Below are positions 54,075 through 63,730 of a stretch of 64,000 nt of DNA, piece by piece. A model generated the notes under the pieces. That model did no database searches. It had not been told where the DNA came from and was given only the letters and a program-made list of their open reading frames with translations. Source of the DNA: Novosphingobium sp. (GTDB lineage: Bacteria > Pseudomonadota > Alphaproteobacteria > Sphingomonadales > Sphingomonadaceae). Position 1 is the stretch's first letter, and each line of letters begins with the position of its first letter. The stretch is taken from NCBI RefSeq assembly GCF_027486195.1, contig NZ_JAIXPP010000124.1, positions 20,005 to 84,004 of the forward strand, read 5' to 3'. A program made the translations under genes and the position numbers.

Positions 54075-55229
54075 TCAGAGCTTGCGACCGATCAGTTCCT
54101 TCATGATCTCGTTGGTGCCACCAAAGATGCGCGTGACACGCGCGCCGCGCCAGGCACGGGCAATCGCGTACTCGTTCATGTAGCCGGCGCCGCCATGCAG
54201 CTGGAGGCACTTGTCCATCACTTCCCACTGCAGTTCGGTGTGCCAAAGCTTGGCCGCCGCGCCTTCCTCGGCGGTCAGTTCGCGCTTGAGATGGCGAGCC
54301 AGCGCCCAATCGAGGTGCGCCCAGCCCACCTGCAGCTTGGACTTGAGGTCTGCCAGCGTGAAGCGGGTGTTCTGGAAATCGAGGATCGGCTTGCCGAACG
54401 CCTTGCGCTCGCGCGTGAAGGCGACCGTATCGTCGAAGGCCTTCTGCGACGAAGCCTGCGCGCTGACGGCAATCGAGAGGCGCTCCTGCGGCAGTTCGCT
54501 CATCAGGTAGATGAAGCCCTTGCCCTCTTCGCCAAGGCAGTTGGTGATGGGCACGCGCACGTCCTCGAAGAACAATTCCGAGGTATCCGCTTCGTCCTGA
54601 CCGATCTTGTCGAGGTTGCGGCCGCGCTTGAAGCCTTCGCGGTCCGCCTCGACCAGCACGATCGAGACACCCTTCCATGCTGGCTGGACTTCGGTGTCGG
54701 TCTTGCAGCAGACGAGGATCAGGTCGGCGTTCTGGCCATTGGTGATGTAGGTCTTCGACCCGTTGATCACGTAGTGGTTGCCGTCCTTCTTGGCGCTAGT
54801 GCGCATGCCCTGAAGGTCTGAACCGGTGCCGGGCTCGGTCATCGCGATGGCGGTGACCACTTCGCCCGAGACCATCTTGGGCAGCCACTTGCGCTTCTGC
54901 TCTTCAGAACCATACGAAACGAGGTAGTTCACCACGATGTCGGACTGCAGCGAAAAACCGGTGGCGACGCGGCCGTAGTAGGCGCTCTCTTCATCGACGA
55001 TGGCGTTGTAGCCGAAGTCGAGGCCGAGGCCGCCGTATTCCTCCGGCACGGTCGGGCAGAGCATGCCAAGCTCGCCTGCCTTGGGCCAGATCGACTTGGG
55101 TACGATGCCCGCCTCTGCCCATTCATTGGCATGCGGCGCGATTTCGGTTTCAAGGTAGCGCCGTACCGTCTGGCGAAACGCCTCATGGTCCGCGTTATAG
55201 GCAGAGCGGGGGATCAGATCGAGCGACAT
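54075..55229 (-). CDS. Acyl-CoA dehydrogenase (short/medium-chain type)
   Basis: The 384-aa protein has the acyl-CoA dehydrogenase motifs: AIAMTEPGTGSDLQGM, NGSKTYITNGQNADLIL, FEDVRVPITNCLGEEGKGF and, near the end, LHGGAGYMNEYAIARAWRGARVTRIFGGTNEIMKELIG with the FAD contacts. ATG 55229 is chosen; the longer start adds 16 residues. It oxidises an acyl-CoA at alpha-beta carbons and passes electrons to ETF. An inverted repeat lies about 75 bp upstream. Confidence 0.92.
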   Translation of the reverse strand: MSLDLIPRSAYNADHEAFRQTVRRYLETEIAPHANEWAEAGIVPKSIWPKAGELGMLCPTVPEEYGGLGLDFGYNAIVDEESAYYGRVATGFSLQSDIVVNYLVSYGSEEQKRKWLPKMVSGEVVTAIAMTEPGTGSDLQGMRTSAKKDGNHYVINGSKTYITNGQNADLILVCCKTDTEVQPAWKGVSIVLVEADREGFKRGRNLDKIGQDEADTSELFFEDVRVPITNCLGEEGKGFIYLMSELPQERLSIAVSAQASSQKAFDDTVAFTRERKAFGKPILDFQNTRFTLADLKSKLQVGWAHLDWALARHLKRELTAEEGAAAKLWHTELQWEVMDKCLQLHGGAGYMNEYAIARAWRGARVTRIFGGTNEIMKELIGRKL

Positions 55230-55302
55230 GGCAGGCTCTCCGGTTTCAGGTCTCTTATTGCCCTGAAGGATAGGCAAACCCGTCCGGTTCGGTCAATCAA
55301 AA

Positions 55303-55318
55303 TTAATCGACCGGTTAA
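55303..55318. promoter_or_regulatory. Candidate TetR-type operator upstream of acyl-CoA dehydrogenase
   Basis: TTAATCGACCGGTTAA (55303-55318) is an imperfect 16-bp palindrome (12 of 16 bases) 74 bp before the start. It resembles the CCGGT-type sites bound by TetR-family repressors of fatty-acid genes. No such repressor is in the window. Confidence 0.35.
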
Positions 55319-55347
55319 CTAGTCCTTGGGGGCAGAATCCTGAGGAC

Positions 55348-56288
<941 letters not shown>

Positions 56289-56292
<4 letters not shown>

Positions 56293-57065
56293 GCTGCAAT
56301 CCTCCGCTCTGGCAGGCGGCCGATCAACTCGCGCGCCAGCTTCATGTAGGCCTGCGATCCGGCGCAGGCATGGTCGTAGATCAGGGCCGGCAGCCCGTGG
56401 CTAGGCGCTTCCGAAAGGCGCACGTTGCGCGGAATGACTGACTCGAAGACGAGCCCGTGCAGGCACGACCGCACGTCGTCAGCCACCTGATCCGTCAGCC
56501 GATTGCGCCGGTCATACATGGTCAGCACGATGCCCAGGATGCCGAGGTCCGGGTTGAACCGCTCCTGCACCCGCTCCACGGTCTGGAGAAGCTGGCTCAG
56601 CCCCTCGAGCGCGAAGAACTCGCACTGCAGCGGCACCAGCAGCGAATTGGCTGCCGTCATCGCATTCAGGGTGAGCAAACCCAGCGAAGGCGGGCAATCG
56701 ATCAGGCAGATCTCGTGCCCCGCATCCTCGGCCAGAGCCGCACGCAGCTTGCCCGTCCGATCCGTCTCGCTGACAAGCTCCACCTCGGCGCCGGACAAAT
56801 CGACAGTCGCCGGGATGAGGTCGAGGCCCGGAATCCGTGTGGGGATCATGCAGGAAGCCACACTCGCCTGCTCGATCAGCAGATCATAGGAAGAGCGCTC
56901 ACGTTCCGCAGCCGAAACGCCGATCCCGGTCGAGGCATTGCCTTGCGGATCAAGGTCGATCAGCAGAACCTTCCACCCCGTCGCCGCCAGCGCCGTGGCA
57001 ATGTTGATCGCCGTGGTGGTCTTGCCCACCCCGCCCTTCTGATTCGCGACGGCTATCGTGATCAT
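56289..57065 (-). CDS. parA: Chromosome partition ATPase ParA
   Basis: The 258-aa protein starts MITIAVANQKGGVGKTTTAIN, with the deviant Walker A KGGVGKTT, then LLIDLDPQGNASTG and CLIDCPPSLGLLTLNAM. Its length and motifs fit chromosomal ParA/Soj. It moves ParB–parS complexes during segregation. ATG 57065 overlaps the rsmG stop (ATGA), and the longer frame upstream is a shadow of rsmG. Confidence 0.96.
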
Positions 57066-57751
57066 CGACCTGAACCTCGTTTGCGAGTCTGTGAAGCGAG
57101 TGTGCCAGTGCGTACAATTTCGGCGCGCCCGTGGAGATGGCCAACGATGATGCCAGCCGAAAGATCGGTCAACGACTGTTCCACGTGAAACACGCGATTC
57201 CATTCCGCACCGAGCGTTTCCAGTTCATGCTGTGCCTTGGCCCCCTTCGGCAACAGCCAGAGTGTCTCCGGTGTGGAAAAGCGCCAAGCAACGTCTAGCA
57301 ACCGGTCCAGCGGCGCAAAGGCCCGTGCAGATATCACCTGCCATTTGCGGTCCGGCACGTCCTCGACGCGCGACAGGACGACCTCTACATTTGTCAGGCC
57401 CATCAGCGCAGTGGCCCGTGCCAGCCACTCGGTGCGCAATCGCCGCGAATCGACCAGCGTCACCGGTCGCTCAGGCTGCAGCGCCGCGATGACCAGTCCG
57501 GGGAACCCCGCCCCGCTGCCGAGATCCAGCCATGGCCCCGCCGGAACTGTTTCACGTGAAACATGGAGAAGCTGCGCGCTGTCCAGAATATGACGCAACC
57601 ACACAGACATCAGCGACGGCCGCGAAACGAGGTTCTGCCGCCCATTCTCCTCGCTCAGTGCGTCAACAAGCCGAGTAAGCCGCGCCATGGCATCGGCATC
57701 ATAGCGCGCCTCCAGCCAGGCCCGCGCGTCTGCCTCGCTCTCCACGTTCAT
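57062..57751 (-). CDS. rsmG: 16S rRNA (guanine-N7)-methyltransferase RsmG, with two parS sites inside
   Basis: The 229-aa protein has the GidB fold: EENGRQNLVSRPS, RHILDSAQLL, WLDLGSGAGFPGLVIA (SAM site) and ISARAFAPLDRLLDV. It methylates G527 of 16S rRNA. Two perfect parS sites lie in its coding region, encoding HVSRETV and FHVEQS. It overlaps mnmG upstream and parA downstream by ATGA. Confidence 0.95.
   Translation of the reverse strand: MNVESEADARAWLEARYDADAMARLTRLVDALSEENGRQNLVSRPSLMSVWLRHILDSAQLLHVSRETVPAGPWLDLGSGAGFPGLVIAALQPERPVTLVDSRRLRTEWLARATALMGLTNVEVVLSRVEDVPDRKWQVISARAFAPLDRLLDVAWRFSTPETLWLLPKGAKAQHELETLGAEWNRVFHVEQSLTDLSAGIIVGHLHGRAEIVRTGTLASQTRKRGSGR
57177..57192. other. parS site 1
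   Basis: TGTTCCACGTGAAACA matches the conserved chromosomal parS TGTTNCACGTGAAACA at all fixed positions. It lies in the 3' part of rsmG, 112 bp before parA. Confidence 0.95.
57548..57563. other. parS site 2
   Basis: TGTTTCACGTGAAACA is the fully palindromic parS consensus. It lies inside the rsmG gene. Confidence 0.96.
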
Positions 57752-59595
57752 GCCGCCACTCGCCGCCGCGCGGCGACGAGCAGGCTGGCCAGCGCCGCCG
57801 GCGTGATCCCAGGCACCCGCCCGGCAGCAGCCAGAGTGTCGGGCCGCGCCAGCTCCAGCCGCTCGACCATCTCCCGCGACAGTCCGGGCACGTCCCCATA
57901 AGGGAAGTGATCGCCCAGTGGCACGCCATCGCTGGCCCGCAGCTGCTTCAGTTCCGCCTCCTGCCTCGCCAGATACGGGGCATAGGCTGCATCCTCGGCC
58001 ATCTCCTCGGCAAGATCTGCGCTCGGCATGGCGTCACCCAGCCATGGAGCAAGTGCCGCAAAGTCCACCTCTGGGAAGCGCAGCCATTCCTTCAAGGAGC
58101 GACGCACGCCATCCCCCCGCACCAAGACGCCGTGATCGCTGAGCGCGCCCGGCAGCACAACCTGCGCAAGCGCCGCCTCGGCCCGCTCGCGAGCTTCCTC
58201 ACGCGCAACGAACCAGGCCGTCCGCTCAGGGCCGATGCAACCAGCGGCCAGCCCAAGCGGCGTCAATCGGGTGGAGGCGTTATTCGCTCGCAGCCTCAGC
58301 CGATACTCGGCCCGAGCGGTCAACATCCGATAGGGCTCCGAAACACCGTGCAGCGTCAAGTCATCGACCATCACCGCCATATAGCTCGAAGCACGATCAA
58401 GCGGCGGCGCCTCCCGCTCCAGCACAGAAGCTGCGGCATGAATGCCCGCGACAAGCCCTTGCGCCGCCGCTTCCTCATAGCCCGTCGTGCCATTGATCTG
58501 ACCCGCGCAATAAAGACCAGGCATGTCACGCAGCTCCAGACTCCGGCGCAGCGCACGCGGATCGATATGGTCATACTCCACCGCGTAGCCGGGCACGAGA
58601 ATCTCGACCGCCTCAAGCCCCTCCATCGAACGCATCATTGCCACCTGCACATCGGTCGGCAACGACGTCGAAACGCCATTCGGATAGATGATATGGTCAT
58701 CGAGGCCTTCGGGCTCGAGAAACACCTGATGGCCATCCCGATCGCCGAAGCGGTGGATCTTGTCTTCGATCGAGGGGCAGTAGCGCGGCCCTTGCGCATC
58801 AATCGCCCCACTGAACAGAGGTGAGCGATCAAGGCCGGCGCGAATGGCGTCATGGGTTCGCGCGTTGGTGCGGGCAATCGCGCAAAAGACCTGCGGCTGC
58901 GGCCTGGTGCCCGTAAGTGCTGACATAGTCCAATGCACGGCATCGCTCGGCTGGACTGGCAGTCGCGACCAGTCGATCGTCCGCCCGTCAAGCCGCGGCG
59001 GTGTCCCGGTCTTGAGCCGCGCCATCGGCAGCCCCGCTCCGCGCAGCTGTTGTGCAAGGCGATGCGCTGCAGACTCGCCAATCCGGCCGCCTTCCATCCG
59101 CTCTTCTCCGCGGAACAATCGCCCGCCGAGGAACGTTCCGGTGCACAACACCACCGCACGCGCGGCCAGTGCCGATCCATCGGCAAGATCGACACCGCAG
59201 ACCGTCCCGCCTGCCATGCGCAGCGCTGCCGCCTCTCCGGCAACAACAGTCAGCCCGTCCTGCGCCGCCACCATCCGCTGGATCGCGGCGCGAAACAGCC
59301 GCCGGTCCGCCTGCACGCGCGGACCCTGCACCGCGCTGCCCTTGCTGCGATTGAGCATCCGGTAATGGATCCCCGCCTCGTCAGCCGCGCGGGCGATCAG
59401 CCCATCGAAGGCATCGACCTCACGAACGAGGTGTCCCTTGCCAAGCCCGCCGATCGCGGGATTGCACGACATCGCCCCGATCATCACGGGATCAAAGCTT
59501 ACCAGAGCCGTGCGCGCGCCCATCCGCGCGGCGACCGCAGCCGCCTCAACGCCGGCGTGTCCGCCCCCCACCACGATGATGTCGAACTGGTGCAT
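57748..59595 (-). CDS. mnmG: tRNA uridine-5-carboxymethylaminomethyl modification enzyme MnmG (GidA)
   Basis: The 615-aa protein has the FAD site IVVGGGHAGVEAAAVAARMG, the MnmG signatures MSCNPAIGGLGKGHLVREVDA and KTGTPPRLDGRTID, and the C-terminal helical domain. With MnmE it modifies the wobble uridine of tRNAs. It overlaps rsmG by four bases. parS site 3 lies 61 bp before its start. Confidence 0.96.
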   Translation of the reverse strand: MHQFDIIVVGGGHAGVEAAAVAARMGARTALVSFDPVMIGAMSCNPAIGGLGKGHLVREVDAFDGLIARAADEAGIHYRMLNRSKGSAVQGPRVQADRRLFRAAIQRMVAAQDGLTVVAGEAAALRMAGGTVCGVDLADGSALAARAVVLCTGTFLGGRLFRGEERMEGGRIGESAAHRLAQQLRGAGLPMARLKTGTPPRLDGRTIDWSRLPVQPSDAVHWTMSALTGTRPQPQVFCAIARTNARTHDAIRAGLDRSPLFSGAIDAQGPRYCPSIEDKIHRFGDRDGHQVFLEPEGLDDHIIYPNGVSTSLPTDVQVAMMRSMEGLEAVEILVPGYAVEYDHIDPRALRRSLELRDMPGLYCAGQINGTTGYEEAAAQGLVAGIHAAASVLEREAPPLDRASSYMAVMVDDLTLHGVSEPYRMLTARAEYRLRLRANNASTRLTPLGLAAGCIGPERTAWFVAREEARERAEAALAQVVLPGALSDHGVLVRGDGVRRSLKEWLRFPEVDFAALAPWLGDAMPSADLAEEMAEDAAYAPYLARQEAELKQLRASDGVPLGDHFPYGDVPGLSREMVERLELARPDTLAAAGRVPGITPAALASLLVAARRRVAA

Positions 59596-59655
59596 GCATG
59601 CGCGCGATATGCGATTCGCGCTTCCGCGTCAAAGCTGGCAAAGCCCGTCGGTTAG

Positions 59656-59671
59656 TGTTTCACGTGAAACA
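59656..59671. other. parS site 3
   Basis: TGTTTCACGTGAAACA, fully palindromic. It lies between mnmG and mnmE; its last base touches the mnmE stop codon (59672-59674). Confidence 0.96.
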
Positions 59672-60967
59672 TCACTTCCCGATACAGAACCGCCCGAACA
59701 GCGCATCGAGCATGTCTTCGGTCCCGGCACGCCCTACGAGCCGATCGAGTGCGAGGCGCGCGATCCGCAGCGATTCGGCGGCAAGGAGTGGATCGATCTG
59801 GAATGCCGCCTCGCTGAGAGCCGTCGCAACCTCACCCAGCAACCCATGCTGCCGCGCGTTGAGCGCTACGTCGCCCGGCGCAGGCAGAGCCGAACGCGCA
59901 TGCTCGATCAGAGCTTCGCGCAAACGGTCAACACCCTCACCAGTCCGTGCAGACAGGCGGAACATTGCGGCCGCCTTCGCGAGGGCATCCGGTCTGTCGC
60001 ATTGCGCTGCGATTTCCCAAAGCGCGGCGCCCGGCGGACCCACGCCTTCCGGTCCGAGCCAAAGCACAAGGTCTGCACGCCCAGCCTCATTCCGCGCTCT
60101 TTCAATGCCGATCTGCTCGATGGCACCCGCCCCCTCCTCCCGCAGCCCGGCCGTGTCGACGAAGGTGAATGGGACACCGCCCAGCGCAACACTGCGCAGC
60201 AGGACATCACGCGTCGTCCCCGGTTCGGCTGCCGTAATGGCTGCTTCATCTTCAACCAAAGCATTGAACAGTGTTGATTTTCCGGCGTTGGGCGGCCCTG
60301 CCAGCACCACCCGGAAACCCTCGCGGAGGGGTTCGGCCCGAGGGCGGCTCAGCCACGCGGCCAGTTCCTCCGCGAGTGCGGCGCAAGCCGGTGCAAAGCC
60401 GTCCGGAAGACCACCACCCACCTCGTCGATATCGTCATCCCCGGCAAAATCGAGCGAAGCCTCCAGCGCCGCCGATAGCGTCAGAACTTGGGTGCGCCAC
60501 CTGCCCACCTGCTGTGAAAGTACGCCTCCCGCCATCGCCATTGCCGCGCGGCGCTGCAATTCCGTCTCTGCGGATAGCAGGTCTGCCAACCCCTCAGCTT
60601 CAGCCAGATCAATCCGTCCTTGGGCAAAGGCCCGGCGCGTGAACTCTCCCGGCTCAGCTCGGCGCAATCCGGGCAGCGCTGCGAGCGCGGCCTCGACCGC
60701 AGCGACCACAGCGCGCCCGCCGTGCAGATGCAGTTCTGCACAATCTTCGCCAGTCGCCGTGCCCGGTCCCGGGAGCCACAGCGCCATGGCCTTGTCGAGC
60801 GTGAGGTCATTTGCATCCCGCAGCACAGCCAGCACGGCTCGGCGCGGTGCTGGCAGCTTGCCCGCCAGTCGCCGCAGAGCCGACCCAGCCTCAGGCCCGC
60901 TCACCCGAATAACGGCAATACCCGCCGGCGGCGCGCCGGAACTCAGCGCGAATATCGTCTGGGTCAC
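59672..60967 (-). CDS. mnmE: tRNA uridine-5-carboxymethylaminomethyl modification GTPase MnmE (TrmE)
   Basis: The 431-aa protein has an N-terminal tetrahydrofolate-binding domain (IFALSSGAPPAGIAVIRVSG), an internal G domain with LAGPPNAGKSTLFNAL, TTRDV and DTAG, and the C-terminal CIGK motif. I start it at GTG 60967, as the frame further up lacks a family match. It works with MnmG on tRNA wobble U34. parS site 3 abuts its stop. Confidence 0.95.
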   Translation of the reverse strand: MTQTIFALSSGAPPAGIAVIRVSGPEAGSALRRLAGKLPAPRRAVLAVLRDANDLTLDKAMALWLPGPGTATGEDCAELHLHGGRAVVAAVEAALAALPGLRRAEPGEFTRRAFAQGRIDLAEAEGLADLLSAETELQRRAAMAMAGGVLSQQVGRWRTQVLTLSAALEASLDFAGDDDIDEVGGGLPDGFAPACAALAEELAAWLSRPRAEPLREGFRVVLAGPPNAGKSTLFNALVEDEAAITAAEPGTTRDVLLRSVALGGVPFTFVDTAGLREEGAGAIEQIGIERARNEAGRADLVLWLGPEGVGPPGAALWEIAAQCDRPDALAKAAAMFRLSARTGEGVDRLREALIEHARSALPAPGDVALNARQHGLLGEVATALSEAAFQIDPLLAAESLRIARLALDRLVGRAGTEDMLDALFGRFCIGK

Positions 60968-60980
60968 ACTGGCAGTTCGC

Positions 60981-61256
60981 TCAGGTCTTGGGCTTGTCGC
61001 CGGAAGCACCCGCCTTGAAGCCGGCCATCGCTGCGCCCGCGCCCTGCTCGACAAACTGCTGAAACAGCTTGAGGCCCATCTCGCCCATCGGCGCGATCTG
61101 CTTGGCAAAGCCCTGGAGCTGGTCAACGCTGTTCATGCCTTGCATCGCCTTGGCGATCGCATCGACATAGACATCGTTGGCGCGCGTCACATCCGGCAAA
61201 CCCAGAAAGCGGCGCGCCTCTTCCGGTGAGCATTCCACCTCGACATTGACTTTCAT
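60981..61256 (-). CDS. DUF6489 family protein
   Basis: The 91-aa protein begins MKVNVEVECSPEEARRFLGLPDV and has an amphipathic central helix (GEMGLKLFQQFVEQGAGAAM). I recognise it as a sphingomonad family (DUF6489) of unknown function that recurs near mnmE. The Asn-Val-Glu start resembles polyhydroxyalkanoate phasin-like or ribosome-associated small proteins only vaguely. It is 13 bp upstream of mnmE. Confidence 0.7.
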   Translation of the reverse strand: MKVNVEVECSPEEARRFLGLPDVTRANDVYVDAIAKAMQGMNSVDQLQGFAKQIAPMGEMGLKLFQQFVEQGAGAAMAGFKAGASGDKPKT

Positions 61257-61379
61257 GGACGCACCTCTCGCTCTAGCACAGCAACACTGTCATGTGCTCT
61301 TGGCAAAGTCCATGGACAGCGCCAATCAGAGCCCAGAAGAACAGTTTCCGCGAACAACCATCCGAAAAGGACCAGCACC

Positions 61380-62078
61380 ATGGGCGAGATGACGACGATC
61401 CCCACCCTCAATGGCGATAACGAGATACCGGTCTATATCGCCACGCCCGAAGACCAGACCGAGGCTGCGATCATCGTCATCCCGGAAATCTTCGGCGTGA
61501 ACGCCGGCATCCGCAAGAAGTGCGACGATTGGGCAGCACTTGGCTATGTCGCGCTTGCTCCGGATATCTTCTGGCGCTTTGCCCCTGGGGCGGAGCTCGA
61601 TCCCGATGTGCCAGAGCAGTTCCAGACCGCACTGGGCTATTTCGGGCAGTACAACCCGGATCTCGGCGTGCAGGATATCGAAGCAGCGATCCACTGGCTC
61701 CGGCACGAACAGGCGGTGGACAAGGTCGGTCTGGTCGGCTTCTGCCTCGGTGGGCGCATGGCCTACATGGCAGCTGCACGCACGGATATCGATGCCTCGG
61801 TGGGCTATTACGGCGTGATGATCGATCAGATGCTGGGTGAGGCGCATGCGATCGCCAATCCGCTGATGCTGCACATCCCTACGGCTGACCACTTCGTCGG
61901 GCCGGAAGCGCAGGCCGCTATTCACGCCGCATTGGATGCGCACGCCAAGGTCGTGCTCCACGACTACGTCGGGCTCGATCACGGCTTCGCGGCGGAAATG
62001 GGCTCACGCCGTGATGAAGCGGGCGCGCAGCTGGCGGATGAACGCACCCGCGACTTCTTCAAGGCCCACCTGACCTGA
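61380..62078 (+). CDS. Dienelactone hydrolase family protein
   Basis: The 232-aa alpha/beta hydrolase has the DLH layout: VGFCLGGRMAYMAA with Cys nucleophile, TADHFVGPEAQ, and LDHGFAAE with the catalytic His. AAAGGA lies before ATG 61380. Dienelactone hydrolases open lactone rings in aromatic degradation; many paralogues act on other esters. No catabolic cluster is adjacent, so the substrate is unclear. Confidence 0.85.
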   Translation: MGEMTTIPTLNGDNEIPVYIATPEDQTEAAIIVIPEIFGVNAGIRKKCDDWAALGYVALAPDIFWRFAPGAELDPDVPEQFQTALGYFGQYNPDLGVQDIEAAIHWLRHEQAVDKVGLVGFCLGGRMAYMAAARTDIDASVGYYGVMIDQMLGEAHAIANPLMLHIPTADHFVGPEAQAAIHAALDAHAKVVLHDYVGLDHGFAAEMGSRRDEAGAQLADERTRDFFKAHLT

Positions 62079-62085
62079 AGAGCAA

Positions 62086-63228
62086 TCACGCCGCGCCGTC
62101 GTAACCTGCAATGCCTTCGAGCAGGCGGGCAATCGCGGCGCGGTCATCCTCGGTCACTTCAGGCCGCCAGATCTCGAACAACAGCACCGTGCGGGTTTCA
62201 GCACCCGCATTGCGCGCCTCGTGCTCCATGGAATCGTCGAAGATCAGCGGCACACCTGGCTCCCAGATGCGTGTCTCGCTACCCACTCGCAGCGTGCAGT
62301 TCGGCGCGGTGCGGATCGGGACGTGGCAAATCAGGCGCGTGTTGAGCATGCCGGTGTGCGGCGCGATGTGGGTGCCGGGCTTGAGCCGCGACCAGAGTGC
62401 ATTGGGCGCTCGCCCCGGGATCATCGGCATCGGCGCGTGAGCCAGCGCGGCCATCGTCGCCGGGCAGCGCGCAGCGTTGGTCGCCACCGGGGCGCCATCT
62501 TTCCAGAAGTAGAATGCACCCCACGCCGGATCGCCCAGCAGGGGATTGTTCGGTGCAGGCCGGTCGTCCGCGGCTATGACATAGGGCGCGAAGGTATCCG
62601 CCGCTTCGTCGGCCGTAACAGCCGCAAGCTCGGCCTGCATTTGCGGCAGCAGAGCCAGCACGGCCTCCATCCAGCCGAACTCTGCCGGATCATAGAACCG
62701 CCGCTGCGGCAGGCCGGGAAAATAGAACAGCGAGGGTCGCTGCAGATCAATCTCGCGTGCACCGCGTAGCAGCCCCAGCGCTTCCTCCATCGCCGGTGAC
62801 AGGCCTCCTGCCATCACCGTGTCGAGGTGTTGCCGGAAGGCGCTCTGCGCCTCACCGATGAATGCCTGTGCAGCTGCCGCCATGCCTTCCATGCCGCGCG
62901 GAATCCCGCTGACTGCCGCCTGCGCCAGTGCCGTGGTGTAGAAACTCACAGCCGCACGGTCATCGCGCGCATGCTGCCGGAGCTGCCCCTTGGCCAGCAA
63001 CGCGCCAACATCGCGGGGAGCAAGCGACAGCTGCCGATCAAGCGCCATTTCGGCGGCGGCGTGGTTGCCCAGCGCAAGCTCCGCCTGCGCCAGCGCCGGC
63101 CAGGGCATACGCTCGGGGGCGATGCCGCCGCTAGCATTGCGCAGCAGTTCTACCGCACGCGCCGGATTGCGCGCCCTTAACGCGGCGAGTCCTTCGCTGA
63201 TCAGGTTTTCCGGCGAAGCGGTTGTCAT
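62086..63228 (-). CDS. Second TPR-like protein with AspH domain
   Basis: The 380-aa protein has an N-terminal helical-repeat half and a C-terminal AspH domain: IAPHTGMLNTRLICHVPI, VPLIFDDSMEHEARN (second His) and RTVLLFEIWRP. The layout is the same as the protein at 20119, with the same spacing between the Fe ligands. ATG 63228 is chosen; the longer frame is a shadow. The genome thus encodes at least two members. The target is unknown. Confidence 0.8.
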   Translation of the reverse strand: MTTASPENLISEGLAALRARNPARAVELLRNASGGIAPERMPWPALAQAELALGNHAAAEMALDRQLSLAPRDVGALLAKGQLRQHARDDRAAVSFYTTALAQAAVSGIPRGMEGMAAAAQAFIGEAQSAFRQHLDTVMAGGLSPAMEEALGLLRGAREIDLQRPSLFYFPGLPQRRFYDPAEFGWMEAVLALLPQMQAELAAVTADEAADTFAPYVIAADDRPAPNNPLLGDPAWGAFYFWKDGAPVATNAARCPATMAALAHAPMPMIPGRAPNALWSRLKPGTHIAPHTGMLNTRLICHVPIRTAPNCTLRVGSETRIWEPGVPLIFDDSMEHEARNAGAETRTVLLFEIWRPEVTEDDRAAIARLLEGIAGYDGAA

Positions 63229-63330
63229 GACGCCACGACTAGCGCAAACCTGCGCTGGATCAATGGCAGGCGCGCCCCGGCGTGCCACAAGGCCTCACCA
63301 CGACAGGCCCACGACAAGGAGAGACACCCC

Positions 63331-63714
63331 ATGCACACCGGCCTCGCCGCCTGGCACCGCTACATGCAGACCGGCGACACCGACCTGCTGGCCGAGCTGA
63401 TCGCGCCCGATGCGGTGTTCCACTCACCGGTCGTCCACACCCCGCAGGAAGGCCATACCAAGGTGCTGATGTACCTTACGGCCGCCGGCCAGGTCTTCGC
63501 CGATACCGGCTTCACCTATGTCCGCGAACTCGTCGATGGTCCCGAGGCACTGCTCGAGTTCACCGCGACGGTCGATGGCATCCACGTCAACGGGATCGAC
63601 CTGATCCGCTTTGATCTTGAAGGAAAGATCATCGATTTCAAGGTGATGGTGCGGCCGCTGAAGGCCATGAACAAGCTTTGGGAAATGATGGCGGCGGCGC
63701 TGCAAAACACCTGA
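63331..63714 (+). CDS. SnoaL/NTF2-like protein
   Basis: The 127-aa protein has the cone-shaped NTF2 fold pattern: YMQTGDTDLLAELIAPDAVFHSPV, EFTATVDGIHVNGIDLIRFD and IIDFKVMVRPLKAMNKL. AAGGAGAG precedes ATG 63331. Family members include ketosteroid isomerase-like enzymes and small binding proteins. The function is unknown. Confidence 0.8.
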   Translation: MHTGLAAWHRYMQTGDTDLLAELIAPDAVFHSPVVHTPQEGHTKVLMYLTAAGQVFADTGFTYVRELVDGPEALLEFTATVDGIHVNGIDLIRFDLEGKIIDFKVMVRPLKAMNKLWEMMAAALQNT

Positions 63715-63730
63715 GCGCCGCCGGTTTTCC

